Shown here in pieces: positions 43,990 to 54,923 of a stretch of DNA of 64,000 nucleotides (within the stretch, counting starts at the first letter, position 1; the number at the start of each line of letters is the position of its first letter). The stretch is from contig CM057003.1 in the NCBI GenBank assembly GCA_029891345.1, positions 8,243,209-8,307,208 on the forward strand, in the 5' to 3' direction. Source of the DNA: Dryococelus australis. Taxonomy: Eukaryota > Arthropoda > Insecta > Phasmatodea > Phasmatidae. The position numbers and the translations under genes were made by a program. The notes beneath the pieces were generated by a model that saw nothing but the letters and a program-made list of their open reading frames with translations, was not told where the DNA came from and ran no database searches.

Positions 43990-45760
43990 CGTAGCCGCCG
44001 ACCCCTTGATCAGGGAAGGGGGATGTCAATCTTTCTCCCCGCCAACCTGGCGACGAAGCAGTGGCCAGGTCCCATTGGGTAGCAGTACGGTTGTGGTGAC
44101 TCACCGTACACTGCAACGAGATGGTCTTCGTTGAGTGTCATTCGATCAGTGCGAACAACCTAGGCTTCGCGCGAAAGTTCCGTAGACCAACATGGTGGAC
44201 CGCATCATTGATCTGCTGCAGGATCGCAAATGAGCCTTCCCAACAATTTTGTAGATTCGGGCAATATTCCTTCCGCCTTTGAGAGTTGTATAATCACACT
44301 AACTGCCTTTATTGGAAAAACCTCTTCAGCCATTCTCTGGTCATAGCATGTTCATTCGGTGACTGTTAACTTTGTGGTGCGGCTGGACAAACTCATGGAT
44401 ATCGACTAGTTTCTGATGTAGTTTACGGGCAAGTGGTACTCCAAACCTGGAGAATACAGTCTTTACAAGCGTATCAGCTACAGTGCCGGCCTCTTGGCTT
44501 GGAACTGTTACGACCACAGAACACTTGGTTAAACAGCCTTGCGGTACCATAAATTGCCGATCCCTCTTGTCGGTAACTGGTAATGGTTCGAGAATTTCCA
44601 CTGTGATCCTCCCAAACGGAGCCCCAACGTTGCATTTCTGAAGGTAGCCTCGTCCTTAATCCTCGGACCTTTCCTTTCAGTACAAGAAACACACAGACGG
44701 CACCACGTATCAATATCCTTTTGACAAAATTCAATAGATTATCGGTCAAACTCTGTCGATGGCTCTATTCACACCGAAGTGTCCACGTGCTGCTGTATTA
44801 CGCAATTATTTTAGCACACCTGACATTCTGCACTCTGGCAGAAACAAAGTGCATGTGTTTCCCATCTTTACTCGCCTAGTTCCTGTAAAGCACACAATTT
44901 TTCAGTACAAGGGAATTCCGCTTTGCCCAGTTTGCTTTGACTGTTGGGCCCAGACTGGATATCTCGTACAATCTTAGCTGATCGTTCCTAATGTCTGCAT
45001 CATCTCAGGTATGTGACCCATCGCAATATACAAGAGTATTGAATTCTTACCCTCATTGTCTTTCAAGATACACCACACGTTCCCTTAAGGCGTCCCAATA
45101 ACGACAGAATTTTTGTATGGTATTATGGAAAATATATCTGCATTACTGTGAAGGCGTCCTGATCTATGCTGTATTTCAAACTCTCGTTCTTTCAGATGCT
45201 ATATCCACCGGGGTATTTGATCTTTGTTGTTCTTAATATTTATTAGCAGTGTAATAAAGCACCATCCTTACGATACATAATCTGCATAAAATTAGTGGTG
45301 AATGTGTTGAGCAACTGCTAGCACCATAGCCAGAATCTCCCTTCGTGTCACACAGTAATTTCTCTCAGGCTTTTGCAGCCCCTTACTGAAGAATTTTAAT
45401 GGCCTCTCCTTTAGATCTTAAATTTGAGATAGCAGAATCCCAATATCTACATCGCCAAGATCATTGTCTAGAATGAACTCGCCCTAACTACTCGGGAAGC
45501 ACAGAACTGGGGGATATCAGTGAGGCAGTGCAAATATGCGTAAGGCTCTTAACATCGAGGTTTTGAAATCCCATTGAGGGATACCAAGATTACTTTTAGT
45601 TTACTGAAAGCAACTTCATACCCAGTCATCCAATGAAGTTTTCTTTTTGCCTCAGTCAATCGTGGTGTACCCGGGCACAAAGTGGCGGTAGTAAACAATT
45701 ATGCCTAAGAATCACTGTACTTTGATAAGAAACTTGACCCAACTACATTTAGAAAATGGT
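43990..45760 (-). pseudogene. Ty3/gypsy pol remnant (RT tail, RNase H, integrase)
   Basis: On the minus strand, the end of reverse transcriptase (a 'TEAKRK'-like segment near 45655) precedes RNase H, with 'DLGDVDIG', then 'FFSKGLQKPERNYCVTRREI' (45400-45340). The integrase zone begins near 44960. Its catalytic part includes 'GSVWEDHSGNS' and, in another frame, 'EILEPLPVTDKRDR' and 'LVKTVFSRFGVP' (44600-44430). A C-terminal 'CWEGSFAILQQINDAV' lies near 44250-44200. Many stops and frameshifts separate the parts. Gag, protease and most of the polymerase domain are absent, as is the upstream LTR. It is an old, truncated retrotransposon copy. Confidence 0.85.
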
Positions 45761-45764
45761 GACT

Positions 45765-46660
45765 GCCCTATTACAGAGATCAGAGATTTTATTATACATA
45801 TGAATTATCACATTTAAATCAGTATAAATGCCTTTGTATAACACACGCGAATAGTTATTGAGAAAAAAATTAATTTTGAAATTACGTGTTTGTTTCCCTG
45901 CCAGTCTCGCAAACTACCGAGCAGTGCTTTATGTTAATATCGACATATGATGGTACGAAAGGACATGCTGTCAGAAATGTCAATTCAGAAAATACTACTG
46001 TAGTAGTCAGAAATACGTAATTTCATAATAAGTAGTTTTTTTTTATAAAGAAAAAATCATTGGAAAAACACGATGTTGAAAAACGCATACCTCACTTTTT
46101 GATAGTCGCAGTTCATATACCACGTTTCCTTTTCCGCTATGTTTAAGAAGGCAACATATCTAAAAGAGATTTGATGGCTCTATGTATTAATTTGGACCAT
46201 TGTATTTGAAAGATAATAATACGGTCACAATAAAAATACTATTTTGTGATTCATCGGCAGCTTTTAAGAGTAATTCGTTTGCTAGGATAAAAAATAATCG
46301 GAGTATTAATGTAATCTTTGAAGGTATATTTCTGCGAATATAATTGGCCTATGTCAGTGGGGTGTGCGTATAGTTGGATAGTATTTGATAAATTTCTTTT
46401 AAAAATGTGGAATTGCTTGAAATATTCTTACAGTTCTTTGGAAATACCAGCTCCACTCCTATTCCAACATATTTAAATTATTGTATGTCATGGAATATTT
46501 CGTGACTAAATAAAATTGTTGTAATGACGGATAACATTTAAAAAAAATTGAAAAGAAATGGTTATAATTATACAAAACATTTAAAATGTTTGTCTAAATA
46601 GCAAGTAAAACATGTCTCTGCATAGTTGTGCACCAAAAGTTAATGTTTGGTGGTGCTGAA
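45765..46660. other. Unassigned AT-rich DNA
   Basis: No frame or repeat recognised up to the left terminus of the Harbinger element. Confidence 0.3.
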
Positions 46661-46836
46661 CAGCGCAAGTCGAGTACACACTAGCAAAACGAACACCATG
46701 GCGAACACCGAACATCGGCTGAGCGTAACAAAGCTGTTTATTTCTCACTCCGTCGGACTACGCAGTGAACACACAGCGCGACGAACAGTTCAGAGATCAA
46801 GTTTGTTCGACCGTTATTTCCATGTAACACCGCATA

Positions 46837-49195
46837 ATGGACGTGCAATTAGCTGCTGCCGCACGTGTGTGTTTATCAATCTGCACTTATCGAAGAAATT
46901 TAATAAGAGAAACATAAGTTGGTGGCAGGTGCGTATGCATACAAGGAGACAACAGCACAGCGGCGTTTCATTGCTTGCCGACTTAAAATTCCAAGAAATA
47001 TCTGGTCGGTATAAAAAAATGTACACGAATGTCTGTAACGGATTTCGTGGGTGCAAAAATTACGAAAGTGGACACGAAGATGAGACGTGTTATTACTGTT
47101 GTTGAAAGAGCTGCAGTTAAGCTCAGACTTGTAGCTTCAGGAGACTCGTACACAAGCCTACAGTATCTCTTCAAGATTCCCAAACAAGCCATCAGTGAAA
47201 TTGTACCAGAAGTTTGTAAAGCAATCATTGTGGGACTTCGAGATAACATTCTGGTAAATGCACACGTATTTAGGCGAAAATAAGTAATATTAAAATGGTA
47301 TGTTAATTTATAATTTTTTAAACATGCACACCTCTTTAATATCCAACTTTAGACACATGAATATCACACAAGACTAGCTAATTTTTGTCAAAATATTTTA
47401 GCTTATTCAATAAGGGGGACAGGGACAGGGAAATAAAATAATGCTGTAGTTTATTTAATTTAGTAAGAAATAAAAAAATAATGTCATACAGATGTATAAG
47501 AAATATTATAAAAAGACAAATAATATTGAACTTCTAGAATAAACAGAGAAATTGAAATACAACACTTGTAACACACTAAATGAGGTTTAAGAAAGAATAT
47601 TCCTCTACGAAGGAATCAGATGTGGCACCAGATAGTGTACTATGTTGTGATGATGGATATGAAGTGATACAAACCGGCGAAGTGGCACTGCAGTTGACAA
47701 TATGTGGGTTGTTAACATGTGTTGGTCCGGATGTGGTTGTGATTTCAAAAAGATTCCCTGCTCCTATGGACTGATCATGCAGCTGAAGTTGAGTGGACTG
47801 TTGTCATTGGATTGCCGTATCCGCTTCTAGTGGTATTCCCGTTATGGAATGCATAACACGTGATCGTGGCATAACGTCATAAGTTCTTAATTTTTTACCC
47901 ACAAACCTCCCGAACTTCGTTGACTCGTCGTTGGACGAGTTTTGGGCAGCTGAAGTTAACAAATCGAATGCTTTGTCCAAACGTTTGTCTTCTAACCTTG
48001 GTTTTTTGTTTGCTTTAGGCTTTGGTAACTGCATTTGAGAACTGCATATTTCGTTTTGCACTTGTGATTCCTCAAACGCCAACTGCTTTATCCCTTCAAC
48101 ACCAGCCACCTCTTCACGGTTCCAGGTAGTTGCTCTCTCTGGATCTGAAAAACAAATAGAAGAAAAGAACCCTTAATAATAAAGTATATACAAATGAACC
48201 AGCAAGTCATGTCTAATTTCAGTACACGATCATTAAGACATACAACCAAACAGATAAATTCCATAACATGTATGTCAATCGTAGATTAATTCAATGTACA
48301 TATACGCCTATGTGACAAGCTTTGTGTACATATAAACATAAGAATAGCTCGTTTAATATTACACTGTATTATTTATTTTCGAGACCCCGAAATCTGAGGA
48401 TGATTGGTTGGCTATTTCTAAAGGATTTGAAGAATGTGGAACTATCCTTATCTTCTCGGAGTTATAGATGGAAAGCATGTGGCGTTGCAAGCTCCAATGA
48501 ATATGTGTTCCGAGTTCTGTGGTTATAAAAGTTTCTTAAGCATCGTTTTATTGGCTTTAGTTGACTACAACTTTTTGTTTGTTGATTTTGGATGTCAGGA
48601 CAGAATATCCGATAGCAGAGTTTTCAAAAATACCACACTTTGGGTGATGTTAGAGGTAAATAGGCTGAATCTCCCAAGACCGCAGTGTTTAGAGGGAAGA
48701 CAAGAAGCTCTTCTGTACTTCCTTGTTGGTAACGAAGCTTTCACCTTAAGCAAATACATGACGAAAGCGTACTCTGGAAAACATGATAAAGGATCCAAGG
48801 AGCGCATTTTCAACTATAGGACCTGTCGAGCACGAAGATTACTCGAGAATGTCTTCGGTATTGTATCATTAGTATTTCGTGTGCTTCGAAAACCGCTACT
48901 TTTGGAGTCCGAAAAAGCTACAGTGGTTGTATTGGCTATTGCTGATCTCCGCAATTTCCTAAGGAGGAATAGAGAGACACGGAACATTTATACACCACCA
49001 GGCAGTTTGAATTACGAGGATGCAGAAGGCGCCGTACAACACGGGGCTTGAAGAGCAGATCCTAGTGGAACGTCATTACTTCCAATCAGACAAGTTCCTC
49101 GCCGATCATATACTGCTGCTCACATTATTCGAAAGGAACTGGCTGAGTATTTTATCAATGAAGGTCGTGTCAGCTGGCAGGATAAACTTGCTTGA
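46837..49195 (+). pseudogene. HARBI1-like transposase, two exons, broken
   Basis: A DDE transposase that needs the MADF-type partner to enter the nucleus and bind DNA (superfamily knowledge). Exon 1 (46837-47253) begins 'MDVQLAAAARVC' and soon meets TAA. In another frame it continues 'WWQVRMHTRRQQHSGVSLL', and after a second shift 'DTKMRRVITVVERAAVKLRL' and 'GDSYTSLQYLFKIPKQAI'. It ends at a GTAAAT donor (47254). The acceptor ttattttcgAG at 48383 keeps phase and opens with 'TPKSEDDWLAIS'. One base is missing near 48431; then 'GVIDGKHV' (first D), 'LALVDYNFLFVDFGCQDRISD' in part (second D), and 'RRLLENVFGIVSLVFRVL' (E) follow. A TGA at 49049-49051 stands where W is usual, after which the same frame continues to 'AEYFINEGRVSWQ' and a stop at 49193-49195. 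At least four lesions. Confidence 0.85.
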
Positions 49196-50264
49196 TTATA
49201 TCACAATATTGTCAAACAAGCGTAAAGTATTTTGTAGTGTTAATCTAAATTACTTGTATCTCATTAGTAATTTGTTCGTGTTACTTTACTTTTTTTTGGC
49301 ACTACAGTAAAGTTTAAACAATCGGGGAATATTTTAATTTGTGTTATTTTAATTAAAATGTAGCTATTTGAAGTGATTATTTTCATATGTTATGACAATA
49401 ACAATCATAACACTATGAAGGCTTTTTATTTTTATAGGAATATTAATTTTCAGTTAATTTAGGATAACTTTTAACCAGGAGAATATTTATTTTCATATAA
49501 CTAGTAGCATTAAGAAGCGAAGGGATATAGAAATACTTTATATTAAAATTGTCGGCTATCGTGAAAGGAATATCGCATTAGCGCCTGCGATAAATCATTG
49601 CAGTATTGATATTCAAAATATATAAAAACACAAATAAAACACGTCCTCATTTCGGAACCACAGAATACATACGTTCGTCAGTGGGTACTAATGTAGGTAC
49701 ATAACTATTCAGAAATATGGAATGTGAGGTCATGTTAGATTAAGGGTATCATTCATTTAATTGAAAGAATAACGTATAATTTTAACTTACAGTGATGGCT
49801 GTTTCTCGAGGCTTGTTCTTATCCCAGAGGAACTGAAGACTTTCAAATGCACACCAAGACGTTTTGTAAACATCATCGGTACCTGAAAAAAGAGTTCCAT
49901 TATTTCAGTTTAAAAGGGTGAACCATCTAAAGCAAAACAAATATTTCATGTCTTTCAGTTTAATAATTACTTCTCCTGAGTTAGCATGACAACATTAACA
50001 AAACTGTATCTCACCCTGGTCAGTTGACATGCTCTTGATAATTTTTGATTGCTCCCTCCTCACTGCTGCCAATAAAGACGTCATCTTCTTTTTGCACACA
50101 TCAACAGATTTTTCAGTTTTTTTTTTTTTGGCTATGTCCTCCCACGCGTCGTTTCTCATTAATTTATTAAAATGGTCCTTGTTTGTTGGGTCCCACGAAA
50201 GGCTTTTCTCTCGGTAATACTCGATGAACTGCAGAACATCGTTTGCGTCATCCCAATCAGCCAT
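47804..50264 (-). CDS. MADF/BESS-like protein, Harbinger partner gene (3 exons)
   Basis: Likely the DNA-binding accessory protein of the Harbinger element. Exon 1 (50264-50015) starts MADWDDAND and holds a MADF-type domain: 'LQFIEYYREKSLSWDP', 'NDAWEDIAKKKK', 'VCKKKMTSLLAAVRREQSKI'. It ends CAGG with a good donor GTGAGA, phase 1. Exon 2 (49882-49791) follows ttttttcag, restores the frame and reads 'DDVYKTSWCAFESLQFLWDK', ending at GTAAGT. Exon 3 (48144-47804) follows tttgtttttcag and reads 'PERATTWNREEVAGVEG'. Its end resembles a BESS segment ('DKAFDLLTSAAQN', 'STKFGRFVGKKLRTYD'), then TGA. With the GTAAGT donor, exon 3 would be out of phase; a weaker GTTAAA donor four bases on keeps it in frame. 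All three exons are open. Exon 3 lies antisense within the transposase intron. Confidence 0.75.
49196..49784. other. Harbinger interior between gene segments
   Basis: Downstream of the transposase stop and inside the second MADF intron. AT-rich, with no exon recognised. Confidence 0.4.
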
Positions 50265-50572
50265 AGTAGTCACATTACTGTGCCTTCTCAACTGATACTG
50301 TATACGGGGTTTGTGTGCTGAGTGCTCAGCGATTGTGGAGACAGAGTTGGACGGGCCGTAACACACAGACAGTCCACACTGTGTGGAACAGCGCTCCGAA
50401 CATTCCTTTGATGCGCTGGCTTAAAACCAACTCCAGGTGGACCGGATCGCATCGCGAACATCGAACGAAATCACGTTCGCTGCGTGGTCCACACAGCGTT
50501 GGCCGATGTTCGGTGTTCGCGACGGTGTTCGGTTCGCTAGTGTGTACCCGGCTTGACAGGCTCTGCGTCAAT

Positions 50573-50825
50573 TGGGGTCGCGGTGGCCGAGCGATTAGCC
50601 TGCTTGCCTCCCACCACGGCGAACCGGGTTCAATCCCCCGCCGGGGCACTCCCAGATTTTCGCATGTGGGAATCGTGCCGGAAGATGATGCCGCTGGCGG
50701 GACTTCTCGGGGATCTCCACTTTCCCCCGCCTTTTGCATTCCAGCGACGCTTCACCCTTGTCGGCTCTCTAGACTCCGATGTTAAGAAGAGCCGAAACCT
50801 CTCCATTCTCTACACTTCACGCTCA
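50573..50825 (+). mobile_element. SINE family A, complete copy
   Basis: Head 'ggtcgcggtggccgagcgat' (A-box), B-box 'cgaaccgggttcaatccc', body 'agattttcgcatgtgggaat' and cgtgccggaagatgatgcc, then ctcggggatctccac. The tail is 'ttcacccttgtcggctctct' and gatgttaag. It starts only about 18 bp outside the Harbinger right terminus. Open frames on both strands over it (137 and 156 codons) are SINE by-products. Confidence 0.88.
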
Positions 50826-50829
50826 GTCT

Positions 50830-52080
50830 AAAACGATACAGGCATGCACGATTGTCTACTTGCCTGCTATACAGGCAGAAATGAAGCTGTAATTCTTTAA
50901 AACTACGAGGTCTGAAAAGTATTCTTACATAGCACTCATCCCTTTCATTTTTACCTGCGTTCTAAAGCCTTCCCAGAGCTTCTTCTACCCGTTTGTTAAG
51001 ATATAGAGTTAGAGATGTACGAAAAATATTGCGGCACATTTCTTACTGCAAAAATTAGTGCATGACTACATCGCGAAACCTATTATATCACTGTTATTTT
51101 TAGGCGAAGAATAACAAGTACGTTTCCTTGACCTTCACTTACGGTATTCAACCACTCGTGCCCACTTCTTTTCTAAGTAGTTTCATGGTAAATCCCATGA
51201 TAAAACAAAGATCTTGAGTTCACATTAAAAATTTAATGAAAACGTGGGCGTTTGAGATTATTGAAAGGGACATATACAGGCCAGATGTCCAAGAAGGTTT
51301 CTTTCGTAATCTTTTAAGTTATGTCACATAAAATGATTTTAAAAATTTTAGGGTATGTAAATAGAGATGTTAATGAATAATGCATGAACTAGTGAATTTG
51401 CTTCATGCATTATATAAGATCTCCAAACAAAAATCGTTATTTTAGGCGATATGGCTAGAACAACTCAATCAAGCTTCCCATCCATTTTGGTCCTGGTCAA
51501 AAATTCAGTCATTCAAGCTGCTCCAAATTCAAGCTTAGGGAAAAAAATAGTTTCCCTATCAGTGAATAAATTGCAAGACTCCACACGTGACTTTCTAGCA
51601 TCTGCGGTGATACGGCTAATGGCGCAGTTAACTGCAAACGTGACTTTTCACCGCCGCGTACTTACGTGCTCTGCGTGTGAATTTGCAATCTTCTGGCCAG
51701 ACGGCGCTCGGGAAAATATTCCCTGGCGTGGTTGCCTCGTCCACCGCGCATAGACGTCAGCGGAAGCCGATCTGATTTTCCCGCAGCCCCTGGGCCTGCG
51801 GTTCGGGCTCTGGAGTTCTCAAACCGTCTCCCGAGTTAGGCCTCCTTAGAAGCGAACGCAGAAGTTTGGCCTAACCTCTTACCATAGCCGTCGTCCTACC
51901 GCCGTGGTGAGGAGGGCACAATTGTTTGTGACAGCCGAAATTGTGTTCCTCTAACCCTCATCCAACCCCTTTTCGCGGCCTGCACACCCCTCTAGCCCGA
52001 CAGGCAGGTAAAGTTCCTCATCTGAAGCAATTATGGCGAAGGTAGGGGTGGGATTACTCCAACGATGCTCATCTCTGTGT
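50830..52080. other. Unassigned DNA
   Basis: AT-rich to about 51590, then GC-richer to the next SINE. The 100-codon plus frame at 51451-51753 has no motif I recognise. Confidence 0.35.
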
Positions 52081-52087
52081 TCCCAGT

Positions 52088-52318
52088 AGCTCGCAGTGGC
52101 CTTGTGGTCTGACTGCTAGCCTCCCACCTATGCGAACCGGGCTCGATTCCAGTGGGGTCACTCCTGGACGGTGACGTTAGTCGGCGAGTTTTCTCGGGGA
52201 TCTCCCGTTTTCCGCGCCCTTGCATTCCGACGCTCCTCTATACTCACCTTGCTTCACCCTCATCGGCTCTGAAGACCTCGATGATAAGAGCCGCCCCAAT
52301 ATCTCCACCCCAATCGAG
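52088..52318 (+). mobile_element. SINE family A copy
   Basis: Head 'agctcgcagtggccttgtgg', B-box 'aaccgggctcgattcc', then gtcactcctggacggtgacg and 'gttttctcggggatctcccg'. The tail is 'caccctcatcggctctgaag' and cctcgatgataagag. The middle is shorter than in the 50573 copy: the 'cgcatgtgggaatcgtgc' block is missing. Confidence 0.85.
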
Positions 52319-52555
52319 GGACGATTCAACTATGCACATCTTTAGACCTCTTTCTTCTGTCTATACTAATACTACGGGACCCAGTCGTTGACTTTTTTTT
52401 ATATATATTGTCACGGGGCTAGAGAACAGTTACCATGTTAAAAAATTTGGTTATCATACAAAGACTGAAAAAAAATATTGCATAGATATATGTAGGTAAT
52501 AATGAAATAATGTGAAATTAACTCAATATTGAAGCAACTGCAGTCCCATTTAATA

Positions 52556-52705
52556 TTTCTCTATCCACTTTGCCACTGTGGCCCCACTTAACATAGTTAT
52601 ATCCACTGAGCCACTAAGACCCCACTTGGAATCGCTCTATTCACTGAGTCACTAAGGCCCCGCTTGATATAGTTCTATCCACTGAGCCACTGTGGCCTCG
52701 CTTAA
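52556..52705 (-). repeat. Tandem tRNA A-box modules, 4 copies
   Basis: On the minus strand each unit reads about 'cagtggctcagtggatagaa' after a gggg(c)c start, with a spacing of about 38 bp. TGGCTCAGTGG fits the pol III A-box in at least two units. Same module as at 8908-9032, with one more copy. Confidence 0.8.
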
Positions 52706-52759
52706 TTAACTCAACATTGAAGCGAGACATTTAAAGTAAACAAAAATGATATTCCATTA

Positions 52760-53186
52760 TAGGCTATTCACGGTAAAATGAGCACTTTTGAAAGCCGTGC
52801 TTAAGATCTACTTGTATGTACGTTGCGTATTTTTTTGGTTTTTTGTGAAATTCACATTGCTATGGCCTCATAACTTTATTCGTGTGTCGGTCAAGTTAAA
52901 CTGTGAAATTGTTATAAAACAAAACATTTTTCAATTTTGTTCATTCTTTACCCTTCCATGAATTAAAAAAAATAATAAAGCGAAATAAATAATATATGTT
53001 ATCGCAAATGGTTTCCTAACACTTTTTTCTGGACGTTAAGGTACAGAACTACTTTCCCTCCATCGTCACCAACTTTACTGGGCAAATGTCACTCAGTGCG
53101 CCCGTTCAAATATATGCACGTAGTGGCAGTGATTTTCATTTTCTATGGTAGATTTCAAAAGTGCTCACTTTAACGTGAACAGCCTT
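52760..53186 (+). mobile_element. MITE-G copy nested in repeat H1
   Basis: Left end 'aggctattcacggtaaaatg' plus agcacttttgaaagcc; right end 'caaaagtgctcactttaacg' plus tgaacagcct. The uninterrupted H1 copy at 8583 shows the empty state, which confirms this as a discrete insertion and fixes the MITE-G boundaries to within a few bases. Confidence 0.85.
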
Positions 53187-53431
53187 TACCTTCAAATATC
53201 TAAGCAATATTATCTATGCATTAATAAAAAACTTTTCATATGGAAATAGTAATTAAAAAATGAGTTTTTAGGGTAAAAGATAATGATTGCGTAATCTGAT
53301 CTTGCTGAAATTCGAACTTCGCCTGTATTTTACCCCGAGGATTCACTCTGCAAAATGTGAAGAACTTCTGTTAAGTTTCAAGGGACTTAGAGGTATGAAA
53401 GACTGACAGACAGAGATCGTCCACTTTTATA

Positions 53432-54010
53432 TAAGATTATTATAAACAGGAAATGTGAGTTTGTTTATATGTAACGGGTAATCTTGGAAACTACACGGCC
53501 GATTTTTATAATACTTTTAATACTTTTACATTTAGAAAGCTACATTCTTCAGATGGACATAGGCCATGTTTAATTAAAGGGGGAAAAAAAAAAACATTGA
53601 GAAATTTCAAAATTTGTAAACCTTTTCAACCTGGAAGGCGCATTTTTCGACCGATTTTCTTGGGATTTGAAGAAGGGTTGTATTTTTATGCCCCACCCTC
53701 ACCCAGCAGGAAGTTAGGCTCTTCAGGCCAAGTCTTAAGTCTTACGTGTTAGGTGTTAAGTCTTCCATCTTACGTCTTACGTATTAATTTTTAAATCTTT
53801 ACTCAGGACAGGATGTGTGAGCGAGCACATGCCGAAGTTCTCGTAGTCGTGGGTAGTCGCAAATTGTCCTAACGACATTAGTTTTTGAAATAGCCATTGA
53901 CATTATCTGCATAATAGGAAAAGGTACGTTAGTTTTTGGATAAACATAGCAAAAATACATCTTCCCAAAAAGCTCCATAACACCTGAGCGAAGCGATGGC
54001 GGGCTGCTAG
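53432..54010 (+). mobile_element. Non-autonomous Helitron
   Basis: The 5' part has landmarks recalled from insect Helitrons: 'ggaaatgtgagtttgtttat', gtaacgggtaatcttgg, 'acacggccgatttttataat' and 'tcttcagatggacataggcc'. The 3' end is 'gagcgaagcgatggcgggct' followed by gCTAG and a flanking T (54007-54011), matching the CTRR-T rule with a short hairpin just upstream. There is no Rep/helicase frame. It lies head to head with H1 copy 2. Confidence 0.75.
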
Positions 54011-54011
54011 T

Positions 54012-54844
54012 ATTGTGTAAAAATATTGACCTCGTAATTTAGGACATTTGATCTGAAACGGTCACGGAACTACGGGAGCTAAATGAGTGTTCATGTCTCA
54101 AGTAATGGCGATGGATAAGGCTCAGAGTTTACAGGTCAGCCCGTTATTTTCACACGAGAGATTTGGAAAGCCAGGGACCATTACTTCTGTTGTTTTAAGA
54201 AACTCGCAACGTTTCAAGAGTCAGTGCTGTGTCCTGAGCTTATCTTGCACATATCGATACCTCAGTTCAACTATGTTACAATTTTTAAAAAATTACACTT
54301 TTCGGCTAGTTACCCTACAATCTGCCGTATAGCATTCTATATTATGTGTACCATTTTGACAGATATTGTACTGTTTGTTTTACTTTTATATGGGTTAATT
54401 TACAGTTACGATGTGCTGGATTAAAGCACAGTATTTGAAATTATAACTCTGCTGTACTGAGGTAGCGATATTCGTTTTGAGAAGTCCTGATACGTGCTTT
54501 GTTTTAGATAGCGCTTCTGTTTAGTATTTTGTCAACGAATGAATTTTCGGAAATAATTAGTCATTTAATTAATCACTACATACCTGAGATGATGGAAATG
54601 ACTCAGATTAGAAACAATGTCATTGTAGTTAAAGTGTCGGTGTTAACTCAGGTACTCACTCACCTGCTCGCATTCATGTTGTTACATTTCCTGCTACACC
54701 GAAAGACTATGTTGCCTCAGACTATAAATGAATTATTTGTTTTAAGAAACACGTGTTTGCTTCTTCCCGCCAGCGGAAAATAAAATATCATGTTGAGTAA
54801 TACAGCCCTTTATTGAAACTTTATTAACAGTATTACATTAAAGT
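54012..54844. other. Unassigned AT-rich DNA
   Basis: Frames of 66-84 codons at 54087-54783 show no family I recognise. Confidence 0.3.
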
Positions 54845-54847
54845 GAA

Positions 54848-54867
54848 TATATATATATACACACACG

Positions 54868-54920
<53 letters not shown>
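54848..54920. repeat. (TA)n / (CA)n microsatellite
   Basis: A compound run: TA repeats, a short acacacacgc interruption, then about 25 TA dinucleotides. Confidence 0.97.

Positions 54921-54923
<3 letters not shown>

Larger units (their letters stand above)
46665..50555 (+). mobile_element. PIF/Harbinger transposon (about 3.9 kb)
   Basis: The left terminus 'caagtcgagtacacactagc' continues 'gaacaccatggcgaacaccg' and aacatcggc. The inverted right terminus reads caagccgggtacacactagc, 'gaacaccgtcgcgaacaccg' and aacatcggc (50505-50555), giving inverted repeats of about 50 bp. Inside are the two genes expected of the superfamily, a HARBI1-like transposase (+) and a MADF/Myb-type DNA-binding partner (-). 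They are arranged antisense and partly interleaved. A 3-bp target duplication could not be fixed. Confidence 0.85.
52405..53431 (-). mobile_element. Interspersed repeat H1, copy 2, with nested MITE-G
   Basis: On the minus strand it begins 'cttatataaaagtggacgat' and ctctgtctgtc, then 'gtgaatcctcggggtaaaat', 'cagcaagatcagattacg', four tandem A-box modules (52556-52705) and 'ttgagttaatttcacatt', ending past 'cagtctttgtatgataacca'. It is the inverted counterpart of 8583-9110. A complete MITE-G interrupts it at 52760-53186, so H1 is the older insertion. Confidence 0.7.

Noticed and set aside
44759-44977. 72-codon plus-strand frame
   Set aside because: Antisense to the integrase part of the gypsy remnant.
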